Assembly (NCBI RefSeq): GCF_026210795.1
Contig: NC_089430.1
Coordinates: forward strand, 2,356,001-2,420,000
Reading direction: 5' to 3'
From: Rhizophagus irregularis
Taxonomy: Eukaryota; Glomeromycota; Glomeromycetes; Glomerales; Glomeraceae
Length of the DNA: 64,000 nucleotides
The translations under genes and the position numbers were made by a program. Every line of letters begins with the position of its first letter. Position 1 is the first letter of the stretch. The notes under the pieces are model-generated. The model searched no databases. It was not told the DNA's origin and saw nothing but the letters and a program-made list of their open reading frames with translations. This document shows positions 21,793 to 33,976 of this stretch, in pieces.

Positions 21793-21847
21793 TTTTTGTT
21801 ATATCAAATCGAGTACTAATTTATAGTTACCTAATCTTCAATTGCCG

Positions 21848-22282
21848 AATATATTTTTTCTGACGGGGGCAAGTGGTCATAGTTCGGGTGCCATAGTTCA
21901 GGACATAGGGGGTCATACTTGGGGGTCTAGGTGAGTATATAAATGGTAATCATAACGTGAATCGGGTTTTGGGGTTTGAGGGGCTGACTAAGGATGCCAT
22001 AGTATTATTATAAGGTTTGTTGTACTATGGCAGGTACTATGGCAGGAGATTCTGTCTGATTTCGGCTTTATTCGCATTTTTATTCCGTTTTTAAGTAGTC
22101 TGCCATAGCTGCCATAGTTGTCATAGTAAGTTATATATAAGAAAAAATGTAGAAAAAAAAATAAGTGGAAAAATACCGTGGCAGACCATGGTACTGTGGC
22201 AGGTAAACCTGCCCCACGAAGGGGGATGTAGGTACTGCGAGGCCGTGAGGCCGAGGTGGGAGGAGCGTAGCGAGGCGCACTA
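21848..22282. repeat. Non-coding stretch with GCCATAG words and a GC-rich island
   Basis: GCCATAG or its inverse occurs repeatedly between 21,889 and 22,115 (e.g. CTGCCATAGCTGCCATAG near 22,100). At 22,190-22,280 there is a GC-rich block (GAGGCCGTGAGGCCGAGG) unlike the surrounding AT-rich DNA. No gene is seen. It abuts the end of the broken gene to its right and may be a small insertion. Confidence 0.5.
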
Positions 22283-22976
22283 CCAGCCCGATGACATATA
22301 TCCATTCTGCACATTTTTCAAATGCTTCCAGAAAGCCCTGTGGTTGATCAAGTGCTAAGTGCAATATTCTAAGAACATGCTGTAATTGCTGAAAACGTAC
22401 TAATGCTATTGCACCTCTGTTTAGAGAGGCTCAGTGACCCTTCTCGTTTCTTTCTAATTTATATGAAAACAACATCTCAAATTCTTCAATTTCCATCCCA
22501 TGACCTCTAACTAAGTTGGAAACTCTCGACTGAACTGCATGATTATTTTTAATTTTGTTGTATAACCAGCTGATATTTTTCGCTTGTTTAATAGATTCCA
22601 AACCTATATTATATTCATCCATTAAAAGTTTAAACCATTTTCCAATAATATGAGAAATATCATTCCTGGCGTCAGTCTTTATCTCAGAGGAACATTTGTC
22701 TAGCAATAATTAAGTTTAAATTTAACATAACTAAGTATCTGTATTAGACCAAGATATACATACTTTTTATATTTTTCTTTACAATTAACATAGCGTCTTC
22801 TTGAGCGATCACACTTCTCCACTTGTCATATGGAATGTTGAAAAGTTTCGCTATACCTTTAATTTTATAAGTAATCCACGTAGCTTTATTATCTGGATCA
22901 ACTCATACAGAATTTTTTTGTTCCATATATAATCCATTTTTCTCATAAAATTGTGCCATCAATGAATTAAAACGTA
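22283..22976 (-). pseudogene. Unknown fungal gene fragment with one intron and two TGA stops
   Basis: Two exons read on the minus strand: about 22,976-22,764 and 22,699-22,283, joined across a 64-base GT-AG intron (22,700-22,763, GTATGT...GCTAG). The joined frame is lysine-rich and protein-like. It has two in-frame TGA codons, at 22,903-22,905 and 22,431-22,433, both followed by clearly coding sequence. I do not recognise the family. The 3' end runs into the GC-rich block at about 22,282, so the gene is truncated there. Confidence 0.45.
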
Positions 22977-24245
22977 AGTCGTAAACTCGTTATATAGTTT
23001 ATTCTGAAATTTCTCTTATAAATATGATCTCATAGTGTTCCGTACAAATCAGATTTTCGCTCTGCAGATTCAATTTGATTTGGATTCAGTTCGAACCAAA
23101 AAGTTTCCATCACGTGATCTAGTAGCTGTAGAGTTTTTTTTGTTTGATAGATCTTGTTATTCTCATCAAATAAAAAAAAGATCCTAAAAATCAGTTGAGT
23201 AGATCAGAAGTTATTCTTAAAAAATGTTTTTGAACTTAGAAAAACATGCACTTACGATCTAATATATTTCCCCTGATATGCACCATTGAAATATCTGCAT
23301 GAGCAAAAAATTTAATCTACAGGGATACTTCAGATCAAAGTTTGACGCAAAATCATAGTACGTAAATAATAATTTATGCGTTTTTAATTCTAAAAAACTA
23401 TTATGAACACCAGTTCTCTTCTTAACCAAATTCGCCAAATGTATAGCTCAAGAACAATTTTTTGACGGGAATTATATGGTAAATACTCCTAATCATAGAT
23501 TTCAGGTATTTCTATCTTCCAAAGTTTGAGTTCGTTAGTGAAAGTTTTATACTTTTTCGCCTTTATAGCATCCTTGAGCTTGCTAATAGATTTGTTCTTC
23601 TTAATATCAACTTCGAAAGCGTTTGTGAGTGTATTGCTTTTGACAAGACAGAATAAAGTGAGACATGTTTGAGTTATATAGTATTTTTTGTTTTTTTGTG
23701 GAATGTTTATTGGTGCAAACTAGCGTATGTGAGGACAAGTATGATAAAAAAATTTTATTTGCAAAAAGCTCACTATATGCGAGAAATTCATTTATTGCAC
23801 AGGCCTGCCATTTATATTGTATCACAAATGTTACTATAAAAATTGAATCAGAATTAGTACTACTTTCATACTCGCCCATCTCATAATGAAAACCACCTGT
23901 TCATGGCCAATCCAAAGCAATATCTACAACTGCAAAATTTTGAAAAATACGATCATGTTTATGATGCTCAGTTAAACTTTATAATCGTCATTAATAGGAA
24001 GACTAAAGAATATTTGATTTTAATGAGCTTACCCATTATTTAGAAGTGAATCAATTCTATGATAGTATTAACAAAGTAAAATTAATTCAGAATGCTTTCT
24101 TGTATAGCCAAAAAAGCCCCCTAATTCCCACTACTCACCTAATCTGTCAATAGTGACATCATCTCGTACAAATGAGACAAATATGGAAATGCTTTTAGCT
24201 TACAACAACATAAATGATTTGTAATATTTTTTTATTGTATATATA
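22977..24245. other. Interval without a recognised gene
   Basis: AT-rich. A minus-strand frame at 23,607-23,935 reads as protein-like (QYKWQACAINEFLAY) with a TGA upstream, but I could not assign it. 23,130-23,215 resembles the interior of the MITE at 24,246, including TTTGTTTGATAG and AAAAAAAAGATC words. Confidence 0.4.
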
Positions 24246-24556
24246 CCGTATATCGCGGGCCATAGTACCCCTATGCATAGTACCCCCCTTGAAAAATTTC
24301 ATAGAATTGTATAGTACCCGGGGGGATATTTTACAATTATCTCGTGATTTAGTGATCAGATTTGAGCCATCATTTTTTTGTTTGATAGCTCTCATTGAAC
24401 TCTTCAAAATAAAAAAAAGATCGTTCAAATTGGACTGGTAGATCGTGAGATATTCGCAAAAAACAGAATTTTTAGGCTTTGTTTAGTACCCGGGGGTACA
24501 GGGTCAAACCCCGATTTTTGCAAGATACCCGGGGTACTGTGGCCCGCTATATACGG
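24246..24556. mobile_element. Tc1/mariner-type MITE
   Basis: 311 bases with 26-base terminal inverted repeats, CCGTATATCGCGGGCCATAG on the left and CCGTATATAGCGGGCCACAG inverted on the right. It is flanked by TA on both sides, the target duplication of the Tc1/mariner group. No coding capacity. Confidence 0.85.
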
Positions 24557-27423
24557 TAAGTACTTTATTTATAAAATTTATGAAATAAAAACATTGTCGA
24601 AACAACTGATACATAAATTTGCTGTCACACAGCCCTTATTCTGCACATTTCAGGTGATCGATCTCACATGATCGGTCTAAGCCACAATTGCGACTTTGAA
24701 TTTATTGCCTGAAGTGAAGTAAGTAAGACAATATTCTGTTTCATTTCTATACCATGAGCCATGTAATCCATAATTCCCATGTTTTCCATTGCAAATAGGG
24801 CATGGCGAGTTCTACGGCTGAGGTAATGCAAAATTATAATTATCAATTCTTCTAAAACTATTTCAGAATTTTAAGTATGTGAAATGCTTTAAGACAGACT
24901 TAATAATTAATTCTGGATCAGGTTTGGCTTTGAAGGTAATGATAGGCTTGAAATCAGAGGCTTAAGGTTCTGCTAACATATTTATCACAGCTTTTGGTAA
25001 TTGCTATGATTCATTTTCAGTTTCTTTCTTATATGTTTTATATAATTTGGAGCAAATTTTATCTGTCAAAATGCTTGGTAAGACTGCTACTAATTTTTTC
25101 AGATTCTTTTCAGCTCTATAGCAGGCAAATTCCCATTGTATATTTTCTTCAACTTTCAATCCTTTCATTACGCTCTCTTCATTATGACCTTGCCTTCGAA
25201 AATAAGACAATTGTAAGAAATGCTTCTGAGATTCAGGTGAACTAAAATTTTCAATGAATTTTCTATTGCAAATATTATTCCAATCCTCGATACTCATGTC
25301 TTTGCAATAAAGATTCCTCATATAAAAACGTTTAAGTGCCATAGTATCTGCAATAAAACGTTTTTGGTCAAATTTAAGAACTTCAGCTTCTTCAGGACTA
25401 AGATTCTAGAAAGTAGCAATTGCGTTAAAATCCGTATTTTTGATAACTAATGCTTCAACCCTAATCTCATTGCAAACTTTTTTATGATTTTCTATAACTT
25501 CTCAGTTTTCATCCATTTTATAAGTTAGAAAGAAGCACCTGTACTGACTATAAGACTACAAAGCTTTTCAATAAAATATCTTGCAGAAAGACATTTCTGA
25601 TGCTTGACTTCAATGAATGTTATTACAGCCAGAAACTCATTAACTTTATAAGAAATGGTATTATTATTCCATTTACAATGTCCTTTTATTGCTGTGGGTA
25701 AATTATTAGGCCAAGCACTTGCAAGTTCTGCTCAAATATTCTCACGGCCTGGTGGGCGAAAAAGCTCATTAAAATTTTTCTGATAGAACATGAAAATAAT
25801 ACAACGAGAACAGTCACGAATTCGGTAAAGCATTTATGCAAGAGCTTCAACATGAATTGGAGTGACGATATTTGTAATGGCTATGACTATATCGAAATGG
25901 CTTGTAATCTCGAACGATATTTTTGCCTCTACTGTATTTGTATAAGCTACGCAATCAAGTTCATCTCAAGCAACATTAATATCAGAAAAGTCTTTTTGAC
26001 GTTGTCTTCCAAGAAGACGAAGGCTGAAGCAAGATTTATAAAGGTCAAAATCAATAAAAACTGAGTATGGTTTTCCAACTCTATCAGCAACTTTTTTTAC
26101 AAAACCTTCAAGGTCTCTATAATCAATAAAATGGGTATAAGGATACAAATATGCCAATTGCATTTATTAGCATTAGACAAACTGGCTAAAGCAAATGCAT
26201 CTAATATTATGAAATGATTTAAATCAGAATTTATAATATCAGTGCAATTAAGATTCTGGATAATAAATTTTTGCAAGAAATTTTATATTCATCTAAAGAA
26301 GGAAGTTCAAAATTCATGGGATCAGAATACTGCCTTGCATCAATATCTAAAACCAGGCGAAGAGGCAGATTCCTATCAATGCATTTGTGAATATCAGAAA
26401 ATCCATAAACTTTAGATGGATGATCAATTACCGTAAAACCCTTTCCTGCTACCTGAATAATATATTTTGAATAAATCTCTTCAGGATGATAGACGCCTAC
26501 CCTATAAAAAATATGTATACGGTTTTTACACTGTATATACGTATTTTTGATACAGTTCGCATTTTTACATACGGCATATCAGTATAATGTATACTGTTTG
26601 CAAAATGTGTTTAGTAAAAAATACAATAAAGTATACGGTAAACATACTGTGTGATACGGTATATTAAATTCATATGTCTATAACGTATACCATTTCTACT
26701 GTATATCAGTATTTTGTATACGGTTCACAAAAATATTGTAAATGAAGGATACGGTATACGTATTATTCTACAGTATATTAAAATTCATACGTTTATAACG
26801 TATTTTCTACAGATATACACAGGTCAAATAAATAAAAATCAGATTTTTGCCCTTTTTAATATGGCTGTCTGATTTTTTGGCAATTTTAATATAATATTTC
26901 CAATTTTAATAAATATTTTTGATTTTAATATAATATTTCTGATTTTTAACATGAAATTGCCGATTTTTGGCTATTTGTAATAGGATTTTTCGATTTTAAT
27001 ATAAAATTTCTAATTTTAATATATAACATGTGATTATGTATTACGGTGTAGCCATAGATACTGGAGTAATCGCATAATATGGAGGAATAATATGGAATAA
27101 AAGATCAAACGATAGAAAGTCACATGATTGGATAAAATTAACCGGAAAGGATAAACTTTTAGGAGAAGGAATGATCTACATGATGTAATGTTTATTAAAT
27201 GATTAACGGAGAACCAATAGATCAAGTAGGGAGTCGATCGATGTGGTTTAGCAACCAGTTTATCAAGTTCAACAATAGGAACAATTAGGAGGAGTAATCA
27301 TAAGCCACAAATGATAAATCATATAAAAAGGAAGGATAGCGAATTAAAGGAACAAAAAAATAGGAACATGTAAAATATTGATGAACTGCAGCCGCAGTAG
27401 AAGAATAGCTGACGAGACGCAGT

Positions 27424-27645
27424 AGAAAAGATAGCACAGCCACAAAAGATGGATCTTTACGATATAATATTTGAAAGATTATTTTATTTTAAAGAAAAGA
27501 TAGCACAGCCACAAAAGATGGATCTTTACGATATAATATTTGAAAGATTATTTTATTTTAAAGAAAAGATAGCACAGCCACAAAAGATGGATCTTTACGA
27601 TATAATATTTGAAAGATTATTTTATTTTAAAGAAAAGATAGCATA
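27424..27645. repeat. 69-bp tandem repeat, about 3.2 copies
   Basis: Units begin at about 27,424, 27,493 and 27,562 with AGAAAAGATAGCACAGCC and are almost identical. Because 69 is a multiple of three, one frame stays open for 66 codons. It has no other sign of coding. Confidence 0.9.
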
Positions 27646-28648
27646 TTAAAATAGTATAACATATTAGAAAAGATAACATATAAAATAGCATATAAGATAG
27701 CGCATAAAAGATAACATATAAAATATTAGAAAGAAATAAGAAGTAGGAAAAGAAAGAATAAGAAAGTTGGTTTAAATAGGAGCGGAATGGGAAGTGAATT
27801 CCACAGTCGTCAGATACGATGTAAAACTTTAAGTAAATTAGTTAATTGTGAATTTTATGAAGAATAAATAAAATACCCTTTATATGAAAATTAATTGTTT
27901 CGATTGTTTTTGTTACTATTTTCTTATGATGAAAAAGTAATTTTGTTTAATTAATTGTTAGTAAAGCGTAATGTTATTTTAAAGGTAATAGGTTTGCCCT
28001 AAACTTTACTGTAATGTTCGCTTAATTAATTTTAATTGGACAAATTCATGGTGAATTTAATGTCATAACAAGAATTATGAAATGAATAAAATATAAACTT
28101 GTGTAAAGAAAACTATCGTATTTTGAAAGAAGATAATGGATGAAATATCGTGGCGAGAGCTATCGCAATTTGAAAGTTAAGTAGTAATAAAACTAAACCA
28201 AGCAAGAATATTAATGTTTCGCTGAGAGCACATATAACAGAAGCAGGGAACTTTGTTTACCGCCGGGTGGCAGACGGGGGTGACAACGGTTTAATATTTA
28301 TTTATTAACTTAGATTTTTTTTTTTTATTTCAGTTATAATTATTTTTTTGCCTCAAAAACTTTACTAAAATACTTTTTAAATACTTTATAAAATAGAATT
28401 AAAATATTTTTTTTCTTAAATATAAACACATTTAAATTAAATAACTCATAATTTAAAATATAAACAAATATTATATTTTTTTTACACATATTTCAAAGTA
28501 TGGTTTAAGCATTTTGGTTAAAGTAAATCTTATTCTTTTAATTAAAAGTAGTTCAGTAAGTTTAAAACTGTTAAGATATTAATCTTCATAAAAGTACAGT
28601 TAATATTTTTGGAATTATTTACATTTTTTATATAATACAGTAGTATTA

Positions 28649-28955
28649 GACCACACAAATTCAATTTTTCGGTTCACGTAACATTGAAATTTAAAATCGA
28701 CCCGGGGACCCGGGGTTTATTGTTTATTAGTAAAAAAAGTTTATATATAAAATCGTGATATTTGATTGGTTGACTTTTAAAAGGGAGGAATTTATTTTCG
28801 CTCTAGAAGTTCTCAGCTGCGTGATAAACTTACCCACCAATAAATTTACGTCCTGATCACGTGATAAATTTTTTATATATAAACTTTTTTTTATTGAAAT
28901 TTGAAAAAGTGACCCGGCCGGGTGAAGTGAACCGAAAATTCGAATTTGTGTGGCC
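28649..28955. mobile_element. MITE with TTA target duplication
   Basis: 307 bases. The ends are GACCACACAAATTC and, inverted, GGCCACACAAATTC, each followed by TTTTCGGTTCAC (within about 30 bases of inverted repeat). TTA lies on both sides. The interior is AT-rich with GC-rich GACCCGGGG blocks near each end. Confidence 0.7.
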
Positions 28956-28975
28956 TTAAGTTACAAATTTTTTTA

Positions 28976-30240
28976 CCTTCAGAACGTATTTTGAGATCTT
29001 TTGCCAAAGTAAATCAACTTCTTATATTAATTGTAAGTTGTTTGGCAGGTTAAAATCTACTTGAATATTAAGTTTCACGAAGGTACAGTTATTACTTGAT
29101 GAGTTATTCACAATTTTCACAACAGTACTCATTTACGAATTTTATTTTTTTCATTTTATCACTTCAGAGCGTATTTTGAGACTTTATCCAAAGTAAACCA
29201 ACTTCTAATATTAATTGAAAGTTGTTTAGCATGTCAAAATCTACTTGAATATTAATTTTCACGAAGGTACAGTTAATACTTGATGAGTTATTAATGATTT
29301 TCACAACGGTACTCATTTACGAATTTTATTTTTTTCCGTTTTGTCACTTCAGAGCGTATTTTGAGCACTTTATCCAAAGTAAACCAACTTCTTATATTAA
29401 TTGAAAGTTGTTTAGCATGTCAAAATCTACTTGAATATTAATTTTCACGAAGGTACAGTTAATACTTGATGAGTTATTCACAATTTTCACAACGGTACTC
29501 ATTCACGAATTTTATTTTTTTCCGTTTTGTCACTTCAGAGCGTATTTTGAGCACTTTAGCCAATGTAAATCGACTTCTTATATTAATTGAAAGTTATTCA
29601 GCATGTCAAAATCTACTTGGATATTAATTTTTACGAAGGTACAGTTAATACTTGATGAGTTATTCACGATTTTCACAACGGTACTCATTCACGAATTTTA
29701 TTTTTTCCATTTTGTCACTTCAGAGCGTATTTTGAGCACTTTAGCCAAAGCAAATCGACTTCATTTATTAATTGAATATTGTTCATCATGTCAAAATCTA
29801 CTTGAATATTAATTTTCACGAAGGTACAGTTAATACTTGATGAGTTATTCACAATTTTCACAACGGTACTCATTCACGAATTTTATTTTTTTCCGTTTTG
29901 TCACTTCAGAGCGTATTTTGAGCACTTTAGCCAAAGTAAATCGACTTCTTATATTAATTGAAAGTTGTTCAGCATGTCAAAATCTACTTGGATATTAATT
30001 TTTACGAAGGTACAGTTAATACTTGATGAGTTATTCCCGATTTTCACAATGGTACTCATTCACGAATTTTATTTTTTCCATTTTGTCACTTCAGAGCGTA
30101 TTTTGAGCACTTTAGCCAAAGCAAATCGACTTCATTTATTAATTGAAAATTGTTCAGCAGCTTAGAATCTACTTGAATATTTATTTTAATGAAGGTACAG
30201 TTAATATTTGTGGAATTATTAATTTTTATAATTGTGCATA
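28976..30240. repeat. 185-bp satellite, about seven tandem copies
   Basis: The anchor AGAGCGTATTTTGAG (or AGAACG) recurs at 28,981, 29,166, 29,351, 29,537, 29,722, 29,908 and 30,093, i.e. every 185-186 bases. Conserved words include TCAAAATCTACTTG and ACGAAGGTACAGTTAATA. The two outermost units are more diverged. The short MSKSTW frames are by-products of the repeat. Confidence 0.92.
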
Positions 30241-30779
30241 TTACATTGAATTACAAGTAAATTTATATTCTTAAATGTATTTTGTTTAAAATTTAATTAT
30301 TTAAGATTAGTTTTTTATTTAATATTGCTTAATAAAATATTTTTTAAAATTTAATTCAATATTACAATATAATTTTTTATAAAAATATATATTTCATAAT
30401 GTACAGTATATACAATTTTTTTGTATAGTGAAAAAACTGAAAAATGTAGTTAAGAATTGGTAATACGGCTGTAAAAAGTCACAAATCAGACAAATATAGC
30501 TAAAATCAGCAATCCGATTTGAATATGCAATTTAAAAATTGGCATATCCAATTTTTGTCAATTCGTACTAATTACTAAAAAATCAGCTACAAAAAGTTAC
30601 AAATCGGACAAATATAGCCAAAAATTGGCTATCTGATTTTTTTGCCAGTTTTTATTTATTTGACGTAAGTTTTTCTACACTTTAAAGCATCAAACAATAC
30701 TAGTATCCACTAATATATACTACCCTAAAACTCACTGATGTAAAATCACAATTATTAAAAATTCACAAGAATTTTTGTT

Positions 30780-31030
30780 AATACTGTTTAATTTTTAAGT
30801 TCAAAGTCTGATTGATAATACTAAATTCAAAACTCAATTATAAATCATTTTTATAAATTAGTATTAAGATTTTAATTTAAAAATTAAGCAGTATCAAGGA
30901 AAATTCTTGCGAATTTTTCTTAATACTGCTTAATTCTAATTTAACTAATTTAGTATTAAGGCTTTAATTTAAAAATTAAGCAGTATCAAGGAAAATTCTT
31001 GCGAATTTTTCTTAATACTGCTTATATTCG
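30780..31030. repeat. Hairpin repeat cluster 1
   Basis: About two copies of a roughly 105-bp unit. Each contains a palindrome (AAGCAGTATCAAGGAAAATT pairing with AATTTTTCTTAATACTGCTT) separated by TTAATTCTAATTTAACTAAT. Confidence 0.8.
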
Positions 31031-31204
31031 CCAATTTGTGGAATTAGCCAAAATTAAGATTTTCATAAAGATTTGCACATTTTAACAAGAATTATGTTTC
31101 ACAAGCTTAAATTATATGTATTACATAATCAGATGATCTAAATCTATCAAAAAATAAAAAAAAATTTTTTAACGTTTATTCAAAAATAACAATGGCAACT
31201 ACTT

Positions 31205-31250
31205 TCTTTTTTAATCACTTTTCAATCACTTTTCAATCACTTTTCAATCA
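31205..31250. repeat. 11-bp tandem repeat
   Basis: CAATCACTTTT repeated about four times in direct succession. Confidence 0.85.
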
Positions 31251-32329
31251 GATTTTTGTTAGGTGACTTAGAAAAGTTTATAGGCATATATAGCAGGTTT
31301 TTTTTAATCAATAATTAAGAAAACAAATATTAATAATTTATATTAATAAGAAAAATCTTTTTTCATTTATTTTTAACCTTAGTTCCTTCTTTTTTTAGTA
31401 AAAATATACAAAATAAAAATGTGAGTTATGCTTTAGAGTTTTTGAGATGTTTTTTTTTGTTTTTTACTATACTGATTTTATTCTACTTGTTAATTACTTT
31501 TTAAAATTGATTTTATTAATTTATTCAATTTAAAACAGAAATAGCAAATAAAACCTTGTTAAGTAAAGTAAAAAGAGCTCAATAATACCTGTAAAGATTA
31601 TCTTTTGGTAAGAATTATAATTTTAAAAATTTTTGTATCAGAGTTTTATTCAATTAACAAAATCGTTAATATATCAGCGTAAATACATGTAAACACATAT
31701 ATTTATATTCATATGAAAGGCCAGAACCTAAACTACCTGAACGAAAAAAGATCATTCAAATTGAATTACTAGATGTGAAGATATTAACGATCAAAGTCAA
31801 AAGTTAAAAACAAATATATTGAACGTAATTATTCAGCAACTTGTGATTCAATTTATGCGATATTTGGTTTATAGATAGCTCTTGATTACCTCTTTCTAAT
31901 GAATATAAATTCATTCATCTAGCACAGATACACGTTAAGTTATTCAATATTTTGTCATGACAATTATATTTAAATTTTTTAATTTTAATGATATTATTAA
32001 AAAAAATCAAAAAATAATATAATCAAATCAATTTTATTTATGTCAACTGGTGTGAATCTATCATTTTCATGTAACTTGTATTTGCATTTGCTTAATAAAG
32101 TTAGTTTTTTGAATATAAAAACTTAATTCCATAAATCAGCCCATATGTTAAGGGGAGTTACACATATCACGTAATATTCATTTTATTATAAACCTTACCC
32201 CCCGTTAGATTTCATAACCAATCAAATTATAATATTTATAAATCATATGATTTAAATAAGTGTAACGTAAAATTTTAACTACCCCCTCCCCCCTATAATA
32301 ATTACATAATATGTGTAAGCCCTAATTCT

Positions 32330-32560
32330 AATTTAACTATTAAGCAGTATTAAGGAAAATTCTTGCGAATTTTTCTTAATACTGCTTAATTCTAATTTAA
32401 CTAATTTAATATTAAGGCTTTAATTTAAAAATTAAGCAGTATCAAAGAAAATTCTTACAAATTTTTCTTAATTCTAATTTAACTAATTTAGTATTAAGGC
32501 TTTAATTTAAAAATTAAGCAGTATTAAAAAAAATTTTTACAAATTTTCTTATTAAAAAAA
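32330..32560. repeat. Hairpin repeat cluster 2
   Basis: Same unit as the cluster at 30,780-31,030, again with AAGCAGTATTAAGG palindromes. It lies in the same element about 1.5 kb away, with the last copy degraded. 31,251-32,329 and 32,561-33,440 hold only AT-rich sequence. Confidence 0.8.
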
Positions 32561-33976
32561 AGAACTTTTAAATTACTAATTGAACTTTAAAAACAATCTG
32601 TATGATTTAAATTTTAAAAAAATACTTCTGCTTTTTAATTTTCGCATTTCTATATTTAACCAATTAAAATTCAGCTGATCGCTGATCACATGCATTAATA
32701 ACACGTTATTGTTTATTTTTTGTTTTCTCTTCTTTTTTTTAGAAAAAAAAAGACAATAAAAATGAATACCAAAACTATTTTAACATATAATAATAAAAAT
32801 TAAATAAAAAACTTATTTTGATAATATACAATATATATATTTGTACTAAACTACTAATTATACAAAAAGTGATACGCACGTATATCAATTAACAATTACT
32901 TTTGCTAATATCTCTCTGGAATTGTAATGGTGAATTTTAACAATATTAATTAAACAACTATATGTACACCTTTTTATGTTTTTATTTTTATATTAATATT
33001 ATATGTTAACATATATTAATTATATTTTTTTTTACTTTTATGTATTTTATTTAATTTTTTTAATATATTACTAACATTACTACTATCGTTTTATTACTTT
33101 TTTATATCTAACTAATATATTAATAATATTACTAACTTTTTATTATTTCTTTTTTATATTTAAAATAATGATAATATTACTAATTAAGTTTCTTTTTTTT
33201 TACTAACCTTTTATTATTCCTTTTTTATATTTAAAATAATGATAATATTATAATATTACTAATTAAATTTCTTTTTTTTTGTTTATATTTTGCTAATATT
33301 ATTTTTTTTACAAATAGTATATTATTTTATACTAGTTTTTTATTTATATTATTTATAAAAAATATTTGTATATTTAATATTATTTAATAAAAATTTTATT
33401 GATTATAAATGCATTTTAAATTCTGTTTGCAAATATAAAATATACGATTTAATTGAATAATATATACTATTTATCAGTACAAAATATGCAGTTTAAACTG
33501 GAAAAAAGTACTGTTTATCAGTATAAAATATACGGTTTATCCTGGAAAAGTATACTGTTCGCAATATAAAATATAAAACAATATACTGTTTATTAGTATA
33601 AAACATACAGTTTTTCTACTGTTTACAAGTATAAAACATACGGGTAAAACTGGAAAAATATACTGTACGCAAACCGTATATATGATACGGTGTGCAGAAT
33701 ACCGAATATATACAGTATGTGAAAATACTGTAATCATACGGTAATAATACTATAAATATACTGTTCGCAAAATACGAAAATACAGTATACTAACCGTATA
33801 TATATTTTTTATAGGGCTAGAAGAAAGATATCATTTTTATTATTAGACAAATATTGAAAGTATATATGATCATTATAATCAGACTCATAGTTAAGGTCCG
33901 CTAACCCTGAAAAGAGCCTGATTGCTTCATTTATTGTTTTAGGGCTCAGCCTGGGTTTTTTTTGCGCAAGAAGCAT

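Larger units (their letters stand above)
10724..21847. mobile_element. Polinton/Maverick-like or virus-derived element, decayed
   Basis: Eight genes are packed on both strands with gaps of 152, 13, 31, 3, 14, 8 and 9 bases (a frameshifted or split gene counted as one). Three are hallmarks of Polintons and related DNA viruses: an A32-like packaging ATPase, a retrovirus-type integrase with a C-terminal chromodomain, and a DUF5679-like zinc ribbon. A 2-cysteine-adaptor-like protein points the same way. A Gag-like gene and a retropepsin lie between the ATPase and the integrase. No protein-primed polymerase, jelly-roll capsid or adenoviral protease was seen. A possible degenerate inverted end is AATTGAAGAT plus TAGGTA near 10,742-10,764 and, inverted, 21,826-21,843. 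Boundaries are therefore tentative. Confidence 0.6.
26500..33816. mobile_element. 7.3 kb non-coding DNA element with terminal inverted repeats and CTA target duplication
   Basis: The ends are CCCTATAAAAAATATGTATA and, inverted, CCCTATAAAAAATATATATA, flanked by CTA at 26,497-26,499 and 33,817-33,819. Subterminal zones (26,500-26,810 and 33,440-33,816) repeat TATACGGT and TATACTGT words in opposite orientation. Removing it restores the interrupted primase frame. No open frame longer than about 70 codons looks real. It contains nested inverted-repeat material (GTCAAATAAATAAAAA at about 26,823, inverted at about 30,650), a 69-bp repeat, a MITE, a 185-bp satellite and hairpin repeats. A 3-base duplication fits Harbinger- or CMC-like elements, but I cannot assign a family. 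Confidence 0.8.
25004..33976 (-). pseudogene. Archaeo-eukaryotic primase-type gene, decayed and split by a 7.3 kb element
   Basis: Primases of this superfamily start DNA chains; relatives with a C-terminal helicase occur in herpes-like and large DNA viruses and in mobile elements. The N-terminal exon runs from ATG 33,976 to 33,817. After removal of the inserted element and one CTA, it continues in frame at 26,499. Visible motifs are LVLDIDARQ (catalytic D-x-D), a NCNWHI block (the conserved His), then VFIDFDLYKS and LRLLG. A frameshift near 26,165, a TGA at the end of the 25,966-26,163 frame and more stops downstream show decay. The 25,004-25,342 frame (112 residues) is probably the linker or helicase start. 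No helicase motifs were recognised. Confidence 0.7.

Noticed and set aside
27449..27649. 66-codon repetitive protein
   Set aside because: The frame is open only because the 69-bp repeat unit is a multiple of three; there is no other coding evidence.
29603..30165. Short frames beginning MSKSTWILIF
   Set aside because: They recur at the satellite period and end wherever the repeat diverges; they are by-products of the 185-bp repeat.
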